From NCBI GenBank assembly GCA_023055425.1, contig JALGPY010000004.1, positions 22,219,718 through 22,283,717 of the forward strand: a DNA stretch of 64,000 bases. The letters are read 5' to 3'. Origin of the DNA: Linanthus parryae (lineage: Eukaryota > Streptophyta > Magnoliopsida > Ericales > Polemoniaceae). This document shows positions 35,363 to 45,949 of the stretch, one piece after another; positions within the stretch are counted from its first letter, which is position 1, and every line of letters starts with the position of its first letter. The notes below the pieces were generated by a model. The model was not told where the DNA came from and did no database searches. It was given only the letters and a program-made list of their open reading frames with translations. Made by a program: the position numbers and the translations under genes.

Positions 35363-35909
35363 ATTTTGATTTGCTAATATCAGTGATTTCCTGAAATGGA
35401 CCACATCTTCGGGTTGGAACACGAAATTTGAAATCGTTACGAGGTTGGACACACCGAATCAATGTGAACGATTTTCCCGCGAGTGTTTGATATTTAATTA
35501 TCAGCCAATTGGTTATTCCTGTCATATGTCTCATCATCTGTTTACGTGCTATGGGTGTTAGCTTACTCAGCCGTTTGCTGATCATTTTCTGTAAAAATTG
35601 CGTCGGCTTTTGCTATTTTAAAACCGCAAGTTGGATCTCGAGGTGGGGGAACGCTCACGACACTTTGGACAGGAAAGCTTGCTAGTTGGAAGATCACATA
35701 GTATATTATCTCACCTAAAAGTGTATTCCTTGATTTTCAAAGATTATCACTGTTTGTACTTGTATGGAAATTGTAAAAGTTATAATTTGAAGTTTTATGT
35801 TATCGATGGTTGTACTAGCTATGAACCGACGATCCTTATCTGTTCCCAATGAGGCTCATCACCTCGGGCGGAGGCATTTCCCTTGTTGTTAAACGAGGGG
35901 AGTGTTGCA
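35363..35909 (+). repeat. right part of the layer-3 LTR-like element
   Basis: It contains the conserved module at about 35555-35635, the second copy of the 251-bp block (35639-35889) and the true LTR end (about 20 bp to GTTGCA). Confidence 0.85.
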
Positions 35910-35914
35910 ACCGG

Positions 35915-36559
35915 TATTTCTTCTAACACATTCTCCTTCTTAGTCACGTCTTGGACATAACACAGATAAGCAATATTCCCCTTCTTCACCTGGTTGACTA
36001 TGGTCAAAGGTGACACTAGTCGGATACATGGTTCCTTTGTGATACCACGGTAAGAAACCTTTTCTCCCTTTGGACCTTTGAGCCTGATCTTCTGATCGTG
36101 ACAGTCTATAACTGCTCGATATTTACCCAGCCAATCCATTCCCAATATAACATCTATTCCTCCAAGATCAAACTGTATCAGGTTGGCTGGTAAGGTACTA
36201 GCCGAAATCTTAACTTCTACTCCTTCAAAAACGGTGTCACACACTGTTACGTGACCGGTTGGGGTAGCTACAGGGAAGGATATTCTGGACGGATTATTGA
36301 GACTCAACTTTTCCACAAATGATGATGAAATAAATGAATACGGTGCTCCAGAATCAAATAGAGTAAAAGCTGGTAGATCATGAACAAGAAATGTACAAGT
36401 GACTACTCCATTTGCTGCTTCTGCCTCAGTCCTGCTCATCACAGCAATCCTTGCAAAGTTCCCATTCTGTGCGGTAGTTCCTGCTGTACCAGTCCCATTG
36501 TTTTTGCTGGCATTGGCCGTAGCATTGGTGTTTCCGTTCCTATTCTGGACTCCTCCCAT
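35915..36559 (-). pseudogene. chromovirus aspartic protease region
   Basis: The frame from a methionine at 36559 holds a retroviral-type protease with catalytic FTLFDSGAPYSFIS, followed by DVILGMDWLGKYRAVIDC. It is upstream of reverse transcriptase in sense order, as in all Ty3/gypsy pol genes. At 35914 the host frame is cut by the layer-3 element and resumes in the same phase at 17435 when the duplicated 5 bp are counted once. The region 36559-36572 marks a frame change from gag. Confidence 0.88.
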
Positions 36560-36571
36560 TAACCTGGTTTT

Positions 36572-37577
36572 TCACCTGCTTCCTGCCAAAATTGTTGCCT
36601 CCATTGTTCTGGTTGTTGTGGTTCCCATAGTTCCTGTTTCCGCCCTGATTGTTGTAGTTAAACTATTGGTTCCCTTGGTAATTGCCTCATTGGTTTCCTT
36701 GTTGATTTTTATTTGGTTTCGATCGGCACTCAAACGAACGATGACCCTTCTTGCCACAGTGGTAGCAAGTGACAGGGTTTCCTTGGCAGTCCTTTCCTGG
36801 ATGGTTCTATTGACACCTCTTACACATGTAACGACGAGGTTGATCATCTTCATTATTCGGCTTGTTACCACGATACTGACCCTGGTTGGGCTTAAACCTC
36901 TTCTCCTGACTACCTTGGTTGATCCTACTTTGATTGTTGCCAAAACCCCCAGCGCTCTCAATCTTGCGATTTCCACGCTTCTCATCTTGCGCCTCTTGAA
37001 TGCGCTAATCGGCTGCAGATCTATCTTATGCCTCCTGAAGAGTATCGTACATCCTGCACATCAAGTCTTTCTGCAGATGAAATTCGAGACCAGACATGAA
37101 CTTCCTAACCTTGGTCGCTTCATCAGGCATCAGCTGACCTGCGAATCGGGATAGTTCCATGAACTTCTTAAATTACTCGGTCACAGAACCATTCCCCTGT
37201 GTCAGATTCACAAAGTCCATGTACTTTTGATCCTGGACATGGTCCGGATAAAAGCGAGTGCGTAGTGCAGTCTGAAGAGCTTCCCAATCGAAATTGGGTT
37301 GAACCAAAAAGTTCTGACATGTGCTCCTCCACCATATATTTGCTTCATTCTTCAGGTAGAATGCCGCACTAACAACCTTGTGGTTTTCAGGGCACTCAAC
37401 TAGCTCAAGGATCTTATCCATCTCATCAATCCAGTTTTCGAGCTCAACAGGATCCTCATTGCCTGTAAAGTTCCCTGGCTTCATGTCAGCCACTTTCTTC
37501 GCCCAGTTAGCTGCATTCGGTTCTCCTTGGTTCATGTTCTGAACCGTTTGAGCAAATTGAACAAAGAATTTCTCCAT
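36572..37577 (-). pseudogene. chromovirus gag, broken by several stops
   Basis: Starts at 37577 (MEKFFVQFAQTVQNMNQ). The Gag core includes NWIDEMDKILELVECPENHK and YPDHVQDQKYMDFVNLT. A TAA at 37173-37175 ends the first 134 codons, but recognisable Gag sequence continues in frame or nearby with at least four more stops. Two CCHC knuckles are visible near 36740-36830; the second reads CYHCGKKGHRSFEC, and the first contains a stop at its Gln-like position. Many stops look like single C-to-T type changes, as expected for a silenced, methylated element. Confidence 0.82.
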
Positions 37578-37590
37578 GTTGTTGCTTTAG

Positions 37591-37621
<31 letters not shown>

Positions 37622-38714
37622 CTGCCATTGGTACTTGACAATTTCTCCCGGTGTGGTATCGATGTGGTCTATCAGTCATAATCCCTACACTATAACGTAT
37701 TGTATTATTCATAAATCATCAAGAAGTACAAGTAATCATGCATATATTGCATGTAGTGTACAATTAAACAAGGAGTGTCACACATTGATCATCATTTAAA
37801 TCAATTACACATGCACTCACTCATAAGATGATCACGTCTCAACTTTTCATCCTCCTTCAAAAATTAGAAAAAGGATCAATATGATAAGAAAAATTATGAA
37901 ATTTGGTGTGGAACAACCTCTCTGAGTCTACTTTCATAATCAAGAAGATTCAACTCAAAATCAATTGTAGAACTCGAGCTACACTGAAAATACTACAAGT
38001 GCTGTCACAGACTACTAGAACAGAAACTCTGAATTTGAAAGGCTTTAAACTGAATTTAAAATTCTCAAAACGAGCTAGGCTTTCACCCAGAGTTATCTAT
38101 ACGTTTCTACTAACATCTAGAACAAAACAAGATCTGTAAGATAGGTAAAAATCAAAAATGCTACAGCTAGTCACTTTGCAATTCTGCTTTTGAACCACCA
38201 ACTTTGAAAATTTGTAAATAATTCCCCAGAACTCATATAGGGCTGAAATTTTTATGGTTGATACCTAGATATGTCTAAGGTCTGGGAAAAATTCAGGGAA
38301 AAATAACTCCAAAATTACACACGTCTGTTACAACAAAAACTCACTGCTGCGCAGATTCGACAACATCCAAAATCAATGTCTTTGCGTTCTAACTTCATGA
38401 ACGCTTCCTAAGCACTTAATCAATGATGAAAAAACATAATACAACCTTAATCTATCAGATCATACTCCAAAATTCAGAAATCTAAATTTATTAAACTCCT
38501 CAAATCGGGTTCTCAAAACATGAGTATCGTCTCCATCACGAAAACAAGATCCACCTAATTAAACTACCAACAATCGTCTCTAGCTCAAAAGTGGCTATGC
38601 AAAAGGAATCATCCAAGAAACTTCAAAGTATTGTTTGGCATCATATCCTTATTCAAACCAATAATAAAACCCAAAATGCATCAAGTCTAGGAAATCTAAA
38701 GAATTCTAACAAGT
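37578..38714 (-). other. non-coding spacer between extra ORF and gag
   Basis: Contains a (CAA/GTT)n microsatellite at about 37587-37622 just ahead of gag, then AT-rich sequence with no supported gene. Confidence 0.6.
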
Positions 38715-39342
38715 TTAATCCTCGTCCTCATCGCTTTCATCCAACTCTTCCTCTTCATCGGCATCATACTCGTGCTCTTCACCTTCACTCGGTTCTTCTT
38801 CACTTTCTTCATACTCCATGGGATCTTCCTCCATCTCGGGGTATTCATCGACATCTTCCATTGGATCCTCTTCGACTTCCTCATCGTCACTAGAATCTAT
38901 AACGATCACTTCATCATCGTCACTAGAGTCTATAACAATCACCTCCTTGGCTTCAATAGATTCACTATTATAACTGTATAGCCTTGCCACTTCATGTGAA
39001 CCTCCATCAACAATTTGAATATGAAATCGGCGCTCACCATCCATTCTCCTTGGTAGAGATAGTCCCTAGAGTTCATTCGTTGAAATTGTCCATGAGATCG
39101 CTATACTTTGCTATAATATCTCCAAAAATAGGTCCTGTAGGAAGTGCTTTCACCATACAATATGCCTGAAAAGCTAGATTATGGTACCGAGGAAACTCCA
39201 ATGTAACAAACCTTTGCTCATAATACTGAACGACGCGATCACGAAAAGTTGTGAGACCTTCACCCTCGACCCAAGGTGTCACAACCGGGTGCTTCTCAAC
39301 GGGCAACACATGTTTCCTAGAGGTGGTTTTGGTTACGACCAT
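38715..39342 (-). pseudogene. extra ORF of the chromovirus, upstream of gag, with tandem SUMO-interaction-like motifs
   Basis: Two adjacent minus-strand frames lie between primer site and gag. The first (39342-39073, 89 residues) has an unrecognised globular-looking sequence (VTPWVEGEGLTTFRDRVVQY). The second (39044-38715, 109 residues) begins MDGERRFHIQIVDGG and becomes very acidic. Residues 35-50 of the second contain VIVID twice, each followed by SSDD. Hydrophobic V-I-V-I next to D-S-S-D-D is the consensus shape of a SUMO-interaction motif. The two frames differ by one and are 28 bases apart, so they may be one ORF broken by a frameshift. Extra ORFs before gag are known in some plant gypsy lineages, such as Ogre; I do not recognise this one. 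Function is inference. Confidence 0.6.
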
Positions 39343-39674
39343 CTACAAAAGAAGATAATTTCATAAGTTAGTTTGGAGTAAAATACTTCCCAAAAGCAAT
39401 TGTTTAACTTCTACTCATCCAATCAACAAACTTCCAACCCAACTCCAACGAAACGCCTCGAATCCCAATTCTAGAGTTACTCGGGCTAAAGCTTAACAAG
39501 GAGTGGATGGGTGGTTTCACTTGCTTTCTATCCTATTTTCTAAAGACTTACACATACACCAATCCTAACAAATACACCCAAATACCCAACGGCTTGTCAA
39601 ATTTTAATTTCTTTTTCCTATGTCCATTTTAGTTACCCTAGCAGATTTTAAAATTCCTTTTTAATAAACCATTT

Positions 39675-39686
39675 GCTCTGATACCA
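39675..39686 (-). other. primer binding site of the chromovirus-like element
   Basis: On the minus strand this is TGGTATCAGAGC, two bases from the LTR. It is the initiator Met tRNA type and fixes the element orientation. Confidence 0.92.
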
Positions 39687-39688
39687 CC

Positions 39689-42600
39689 TGTAACACCCCG
39701 AAAATAGCCTTACCCAGCCAGAGACCCGGGGGTGCCACTCCATACCCGAGAGGAGCCCGGATACAAGGATGGTAAGAACGGATCTCGAGCTAACAACCAA
39801 CCAAATACTAATTTAAAAGCAATTTAAAAAAAAAGAGAAGAAATTTAGAACTAGTCTTGCCTCAACCTTGGGCACAAAGTACTAAGTGTTTAAAACCACT
39901 AATTCTTCTAAGTCGAAAGGAAAAGAAAGCATACTACTATTGAGTTCAATGATTAAACTAAGTGTTCAACTATGAATTAGACTAAGTGTGATTCGCGATC
40001 CCTTCTACGCCAAAGCCCCATCTTCAATACATGTGGTGCGGAAAGAAAAAGAAACACCACAGTACAAAATCAGCAATAAATACTGGTAAGAAACATCCAA
40101 GCATGTAAAACGAAGATACGAGTTTCAAAACCAGTGACTCTTTCTTGAGAGTGAGAGTTTTTCCAAAATCCACAGTGAAATAAAGTTCATACTTGTAAGA
40201 AACATGTAAGTTCCCAATTCCATAAGATTTCCATCACAACCATTACCCATTAGAGGAAAACCAAAACATGTGTCATTTCTTGTTCCCATTAATATACTTA
40301 AAATCCAAAATCATCATTGTTAATTCGTTGTGACGGGGGAACTCAAATAAACCACAACTTCCATGACCTTAAGTGTCGACACCCCCCTAAGACAGCAAAC
40401 GGCCAGAGGAGTGAGTACATGCCGCTATTCGGGAACTTGCAACCGGACCAAAAAAAGGGACGGGACCGCAACCAACACGGCCAAAGATACTTACCTGATT
40501 GTGGACAGACTGTGGACTTTAAATTCGAAGCATTGTCTCTCTCACCTCTCTTGTACTGCTTCTTACTCTCACTAGCCAACCACCACCATGATTATCCACC
40601 CCGTTGGGTGGCTGGCACATACTTACCTGATCTCACTACCATTACCCAACAACATGATGCTTGTAAAAATCATCTAACAACGAGTTCAGTTCCAAAACAG
40701 AGAAATTGTATTCCCAACCAAAATCCCTGTATCAGGCACTACGATCCTGAAACTACAGCTACTAGAACGTGCTAATTGGGGAAGGAATTGGGCGTTTTAC
40801 TGCGGCAAATCCATGACTACGGCTCATGTAATCTTAATCCTAATTCGAAGTTCCAAATTTACCTCAATCTTTTTCCTTTTTACGAATAGACCCGTTGCAA
40901 CCTCTATCTGACAGGTCTATTATAATCGAAATAAGGATTTGAACTCAGGTAAACATTTTCTCCCTTTTTTGGTACAATTAGTACCTTTGATCATTAAGAG
41001 ATGTGGTTGAAGCTCGAAATCAAGAGTTTCATTAAGTTTAGTCATCTGTTTTATTATATAGGTGATACTTAGTTACACTTCAAATACAATAATTTATTTT
41101 TTCTTACACAGGGAGTATCATGTGTTTGATGGAGAGTATAATGTGGTTAGAAGTATGCAGTATTTCCTTTGGACACATGGCTATGGGAGAAAAATTGAAG
41201 AGACAACTATCAGGTGGGGCAAGGAATTTATAAATAAGTTAACTCATAAGAGATGTCTGCTCGACGTGCTAAGAATGTTGTTTATTTTCTATTTATAGGC
41301 TAGAGTGAACCCTTTGGAAGTGATCATTTTCCGATTTCTATGCAGTTGTTATTTGTTACATTGATAGACTAGAACCCGAGTTAGGCATATGCTTGATACC
41401 CCAAATGGTAGTTCATTCGGGTTATTAGTTTCAGCTCTCTTTGAGATACCTTCAAGTCGTGAACTGTTTGATTAAATTTCGTCCTTCTCTTTTCTACCTG
41501 GAAACACAAAAACACCTACAGGTGAATAATGGAGATGGAATCTATTTGATGCAGGTTAATCCCTATGCCCTACTGTCTCTTATCTAATATGATTTTTATT
41601 GAAATCTTCTTAGTTGACCTAATTTTTATTGAATCTCGAGCTGATCAGGTTGGCTTGAAAATTATACTTTTTAATTGCTACAATGACAAATTCAAAGACT
41701 CCTGTTAGGTAAAGCAAAAAAATTCAGCAGTTTAATTGATCATGATGCCTTAATTTTTCTAGGACCAAAATACACATACGGGAATTATCAATTTCCATGA
41801 ATCTTTTCTCCCAAGCATCTAGTTCATCTTATATTCATACAAAACCTAATATAACATGAATTCCCACATCAAATCTAATTACTACCCACATACTGTGGTC
41901 ATCAAATCACTCCAATCGCTTAATCAAACGTCTCTTCCAAACTAGGGTTTTTTCCATAACCCATGAGCATGATAAACCCTAAAACTTGATTATCAATCCT
42001 ACGAATCCATGAATAATGAGCCTAACAATATCAAACTGAAAATTAAAGATAGCATGCTTCACACATGATTCGAATCAAGGGTTCAAGAGATCAAGATATC
42101 AACATGAACTCAAGAGATCAACAAGAGAAAAGAAAATAAGAAACAAAACTACCCCTAGCCCGCCGCCCATGGAGGGTCGGACGGGGAGAGAGAGGGAGAC
42201 GGACGGAAAGAGAGAAATAAAGAGATAAAGAGAAAAAGAATAACAGAAAAGAAAGAGAGAGATTACCTGATCGGAGGAAGAGAGAGACGGCGGCGGAGGC
42301 GGTGGTTGTTGCCGTCGGGGAAGAGAGAGAGAGAGCCGAGAGAGTGAGAGAGAGGGTTCGGGTGAGAGAGGGAGAGACGTGAGAGAGATATAGAGAAATA
42401 AGGAGATTGAGGGTTTTATGAGAGTTGGAAAAAAATCAACTTCATAAGGAAGGAAACCCTCTTGAATTAGGAAACTTTACGTAGGAAGAAAAATTGGGTC
42501 AAAGACACTTTTTCCCCCTTAATTTTTGCCAAAAGACAACTACCTCCCCCAAACTCAAGTAAAAGACACTAAAACCTTCAGATTAAAGTCACAAAGATCC

Positions 42601-42698
42601 CCAATTGCTAGTAATCAATTATAACCCACTCCCAATTATTACACTTAACTCCCAACACATATCATAATTACACGAAATACCCATAGCTGGGTATTTCA
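39689..42698 (-). repeat. 5' LTR of the chromovirus-like element, enlarged by a captured segment
   Basis: 39689-40130 and about 41765-42698 align to the left LTR (12873-14280). The 1.63 kb between them replaces a 30-bp stretch of the other copy. The right end lacks a short stretch (acaaaacg) found in the left LTR near 14263-14270. Confidence 0.9.
40131..41764 (+). other. foreign segment in the LTR: LTR-like part plus inverted copy of 5107-6365
   Basis: Bases 40131-40500 look like LTR sequence of a related gypsy family, with a GTGTCGACACCCCCC phrase near 40374-40388. Bases about 40500-41764 are the reverse complement of 5107-6365, including the frame EYHVFDGEYNVVRSMQYF (41062-41298). The end at 41764 is sharp: LTR sequence resumes at 'ccaaaatacacatacggg'. 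No target duplication or terminal repeat was found, so it is better explained by recombination or repair than by transposition. Confidence 0.7.
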
Positions 42699-42703
42699 GT
42701 AGT

Positions 42704-43288
42704 GATATCACCAAGTATTGAAGAAGTTAAACAAACACTTAATGTTATGTATGAAAAATATGTTGTTATGTTTGGTATTGGTGATCAAGGTTCTCAACCA
42801 TCATCGAGCGATCCGAAGGGTAAGGGTAAGAAAAATTTTGGTATGGGTTCTTTATTTAAGAGTACACAAAACACCCCCACTGCGTCGAATTGCCTCTCGG
42901 AATTATTGTTGTACACTAACCAAAATTATTTCTTAAACTAACGGAGGAAGAAATAGAAAATATTTATTTAATTGCTTGGTGGAAAAATTATGAAATTCAA
43001 TATCCGATTGTTTCTAAAATGACACATGATTTACTAACCCCTCCCGTTTCTACAGTCCCTTCGGAATCAACTTTTAGTGCAGGTAAACGAGTTTTGTCGG
43101 AGAAAAGATCGTGTCTAACCTCGGAGATGTTGGAGGTACTTATATGCTCAAAGGATTGGAGCGACGCCAACAAACGCACACAAGACCTACACCCTTTAGA
43201 CGTGGCTGTGACCGAACTTTACCAAGAAATTGGAATAGACGTGGACACTCAGCTAGATTTAGACGAATTGCCTACGGCTAAGCGTTGA
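42704..43288 (+). pseudogene. hAT transposase, C-terminal part with hATC dimerisation domain
   Basis: The frame resumes exactly after the GTAGT duplication (ISPSIEEVKQTLNVMYEKYV). A frameshift near 42930-42945 separates LSELLLYTNQNYFL from the dimerisation domain, with LIAWWKNYEIQYPIVSKM, PPVSTVPSESTFSAG and LICSKDW. The hAT C-terminal domain mediates transposase oligomerisation. The stop is at 43286-43288. Confidence 0.9.
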
Positions 43289-43772
43289 AAAATGAAGACT
43301 ATTATTTTGTATTTTTGTTCATTTCAATAAGTTTGTATGTAAGTTAGAAAAAATACAAATCATTGGTAGTTAAGTTGGTGCCAACCTAGTTGGGATGTAC
43401 TTAAACTATAGTGATGCAATTTTTTCTAACATTTGATATTTTTAATTAATAATACAAGTTTGTTTCTTTTTTTTTGATTATTTGTCCAAGTTTATGTCTT
43501 ACATGTATTATTACCACAAAAATAACAAAAAAAGAAGGAAATGAAAAAAAAACTGTCCGGACCGGTTGGGAACCGGAACCGAACCGGAACCGAACCGTTA
43601 ACCCAACCGGTTTCGGTCCACGGTTCCGGTCCGGTCCCGGATAAACCCACAGACCGGTTCCGGTTAAACCGAAGGGAAAAAGTTGCTCAAACCGGTCAAC
43701 CGAACCGAAACCGACCGATTTCGCTTATATTGGTTCGGTTCCGGTTCGTTTAGAACCGAAATCGCAGCTCTA
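43289..43772. repeat. hAT 3' UTR and right subterminal/terminal repeats
   Basis: From 43555 the sequence is dense in ACCGG, GGTTC and AACCG copies, mirroring the left end, and closes with TCGCAGCTCTA. The target duplication GGTTTACC follows. Confidence 0.8.
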
Positions 43773-43780
43773 GGTTTACC

Positions 43781-44650
43781 TGCTGAGAATTGCAGTGATT
43801 TCATTTGGTGAAGACTAGAGTTATTTGCTACTAATAGGCATAATATGAGTTGTAATGGTAATCAATTGGGGGTGGGGGTCAGTTGTTGCATAGTGCATGT
43901 AGTTTTACTTTCAATGACCTTAGTATTTTTTGTCCTTGTGCTTGAATTGCTATTAATCCAATGATGACAAATGTAAAATGTAACCGATGTTTACTGTTAG
44001 TTTAACAAATTTAACAAATGTCTAACTGCAGTGTTGCAACTAGGGCAAACGAGCCTCTAATGTGATGGTCTTTCTCCCCTGCTGTAGTCAAATTCAGCGC
44101 GGTTAATGGTGATAGTGCATGTCGCTCATTAAAAGGTGCGAAGTAATTGCAACGAAAATCGGTGGAGTATGGAATTTTAAGTCTTTCCTAAATAAATTTA
44201 TAGCAAAGGCTATAATGTTTATACCAATGCAATACCCACTTTGATAGAGTTATAACAAAAGCTATAATGTTTGTACCAATAAAATACCCATTTTGTATTT
44301 CAGAATCAGAGTTTTGCTATCCAACTCTTCATGAAACCAGAGTCTGTAAACTAAACTCACAAGTGAAAGCATACTAACAAAACAAGGCTGCATAAATCAA
44401 CACTATTCTACCACTTATAGTCTACGAATCAACTGTCACACACTCAGTATAGATTGCATAGTATTATAATAAAAATGTGTAGAGGAGAGGAGAGGAGATA
44501 AGAGTGCGAGAGTTAATTGAGTTTGGGATAGGATGAAGAAGTCAGACAAGGTTGATGCTGGCAGCCTAGAGAATGTGGGTCTGAAATAGTACAGTATGAA
44601 AAGAACGAGGCGGTACCCAACGCTAACTCGTAGGTGGGGAAAGAAAATTT
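43781..44650. other. flank of the hAT element, nothing recognised
   Basis: No gene supported. A phrase around 'ataacaaaagctataatgttt' occurs twice (about 44201-44222 and 44253-44274). Confidence 0.45.
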
Positions 44651-44927
44651 GTTATTGAAATACTGTAGAATTTGTTGTATACCTTTTACAAATAATCGAA
44701 ATACATTTATTTTACCTCACAATACGTATGATACTAACCTACGATAATCATGTCCAAAAGGATCCATAAATTTATCTTAGTGTGCCGCAAAAGATGTAGG
44801 AATTACATAATGTGTATTTACGCCATGCCTTTAGGGCTTACAATTGAACTTGTTATATAAACGCACTTGGGTTATGTCAATCGATATCAATGATTCTTAT
44901 ATTCACGTCAATGTTCAATATCGTATC
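44651..44927 (+). repeat. probable 5' LTR of a decayed copia element
   Basis: Sequence ending ATGTTCA at 44927 is followed by a primer-site-like CGTATCAGAGC (44932-44942) and then copia coding remnants. A TATA-like TTATATAAACGC lies at about 44853. The left boundary is a guess and no second LTR was found. Confidence 0.4.
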
Positions 44928-44941
44928 AGAGCAGGTTTAAT

Positions 44942-45469
44942 TCCATCACAATCGTCGTCCAAAACGTCGACCGATACCAAACACAATATATTGTGTGAGG
45001 TAAAACAAATAAATAAATAAACAGACATATACATACACACGCACGCGCGCGTGTGTGTGTGTACATACATATATCATTCTCTTCTTCGTTTTGGCCAGTC
45101 GCACTGCGTCGGCCAACACCACTCTTACAGTCGGCACAAATAACCTCTGACCGCCACGCCCCCATCTATCAACCGTCGCCCACGATCGATCGCGCCAGAT
45201 CAGGTTTAATTCCATCACAATTGTCGTCCAAAACGTCGACCAATACCAAACAAAATATAATGTTTGAGGCAAAATAAATAAATAAATAAATAAATAAATA
45301 CACACACACACATATGTATATATATATATATATATATATATTTCCTTCTCTTCTTCGTTTTGGCCAGTCGCACTGCGTCGTCCAACACCACTCTTACAGT
45401 CGACGCATATGACCTTAGACCGCCACGCCCCCATCTATAAACCGTAGCCCACGATCGATCGCGCCAGAT
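44942..45469 (+). repeat. tandem duplication of about 260 bp with microsatellites
   Basis: Unit 1 (44942-45200) and unit 2 (45201-45469) both begin CAGGTTTAATTCCATCACAA and end CGATCGCGCCAGAT. Each carries simple repeats at the same place: (AAAT)n then alternating CA/CG/TG in unit 1, and (AAAT)n, (CA)n and (AT)n in unit 2. Confidence 0.88.
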
Positions 45470-45949
45470 ATGCCGTCGCTGGAGTTGTGCACCTCCAATT
45501 CGCCCAAAAAATTTCGGTGAATAGGTTTGAACCGACTACTCCGATGACTCTTCGTCGCTTCTGACCATGCAGCAGAGCATCATCATCTATGTCTGGTCTT
45601 CCACAAGCACCGATCTCCTTATCTGCAGTTTCCCGCTCCCTGCGCACATCAAGCCGCCAACTGGGCTTCTCCTGTTGCGACCTGCAATTAGCCATGTTGT
45701 CGCTTGATTGATTCGCAACTACCACAACCCAGCAGTAACAAATCTCTTCCCCTCCTCTCCGTAATTTTGTGAGCCCTAAAATAAATTCCCCCCCTGCACA
45801 ATTGTGTTGAGTTACATGAACACACATATGATATTGGGTGCTATTATTAAAAAAAAAAAGTCATCACCACCGACCCGATTGTCGTCAGCGCAACACAGTT
45901 TTGTCTGCCTCTTCTCTGATTGACACAGCTGCAACAACCGATTCTAACT

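Larger units (their letters stand above)
17436..35909 (+). mobile_element. LTR element reduced to solo-LTR-like sequence with internal duplication (layer 3)
   Basis: It begins TGTAACACCCCGTATTTT and ends GTGTTGCA, with a perfect 5-bp duplication ACCGG (17431-17435 and 35910-35914) inside the pol of the chromovirus-like element. No gag, pol, primer site or second complete LTR of its own was found. The remaining about 4.9 kb is one LTR-like unit carrying an internal tandem duplication (18623-19952 repeated at 20305-21829) and a repeated 251-bp block (20030-20280 and 35639-35889). It is interrupted by the LINE at 21844-35339. It is best read as a rearranged solo LTR. The start and an internal module resemble the LTR of the 22210-29942 element, so the two families are probably related. 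Confidence 0.82.
12873..42698 (-). mobile_element. Ty3/gypsy chromovirus-like LTR retrotransposon (layer 2 of the nest)
   Basis: The LTRs at 12873-14280 and 39689-42698 start TGTAACACCCCG and end GGGTATTTCA when read on the plus strand. A perfect 5-bp duplication GTAGT (12868-12872 and 42699-42703) flanks the element inside the hAT transposase gene. The primer binding site next to the right LTR and the purine tract next to the left LTR place sense on the minus strand. Sense order is extra ORF (about 39.3-38.7 kb), gag (37577-36572), protease (36559-35915), an 18.5-kb insertion, RT-RNase H (17430-15843), then integrase with chromodomain-like tail (15842-14571). The order and the C-terminal chromodomain-like stretch suggest a Tekay/Del-type chromovirus. 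Many stops and frameshifts show long decay. Confidence 0.93.
10552..43772 (+). mobile_element. hAT transposon split by a 29.8-kb nest of retroelements
   Basis: The inverted ends begin TAGAGCTGCGATT on the left and read the reverse complement on the right (TCGCAGCTCTA). They are flanked by a perfect 8-bp duplication GGTTTACC (10544-10551 and 43773-43780), the hAT signature. Without the nested insertion (12873-42698 plus one 5-bp duplication) the element is about 3.39 kb, normal for an autonomous hAT. It encodes a BED-finger transposase broken by two frameshifts and the insertion. Both subterminal regions are packed with short ACCGG/GGTTC-type repeats, probable transposase binding sites. As the outermost layer of the nest, it is the oldest insertion of the five. 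Confidence 0.95.

Noticed and set aside
36399..37154. 251-codon hydrophobic plus-strand frame
   Set aside because: Antisense shadow of the chromovirus gag; its Val/Leu richness comes from the complement of Asn/Gln-rich codons.
44926..45434. Minus-strand frames with repeated MGAWRS start
   Set aside because: They arise from the tandem duplication and its microsatellites; the resemblance between them reflects the DNA repeat, not a protein family.
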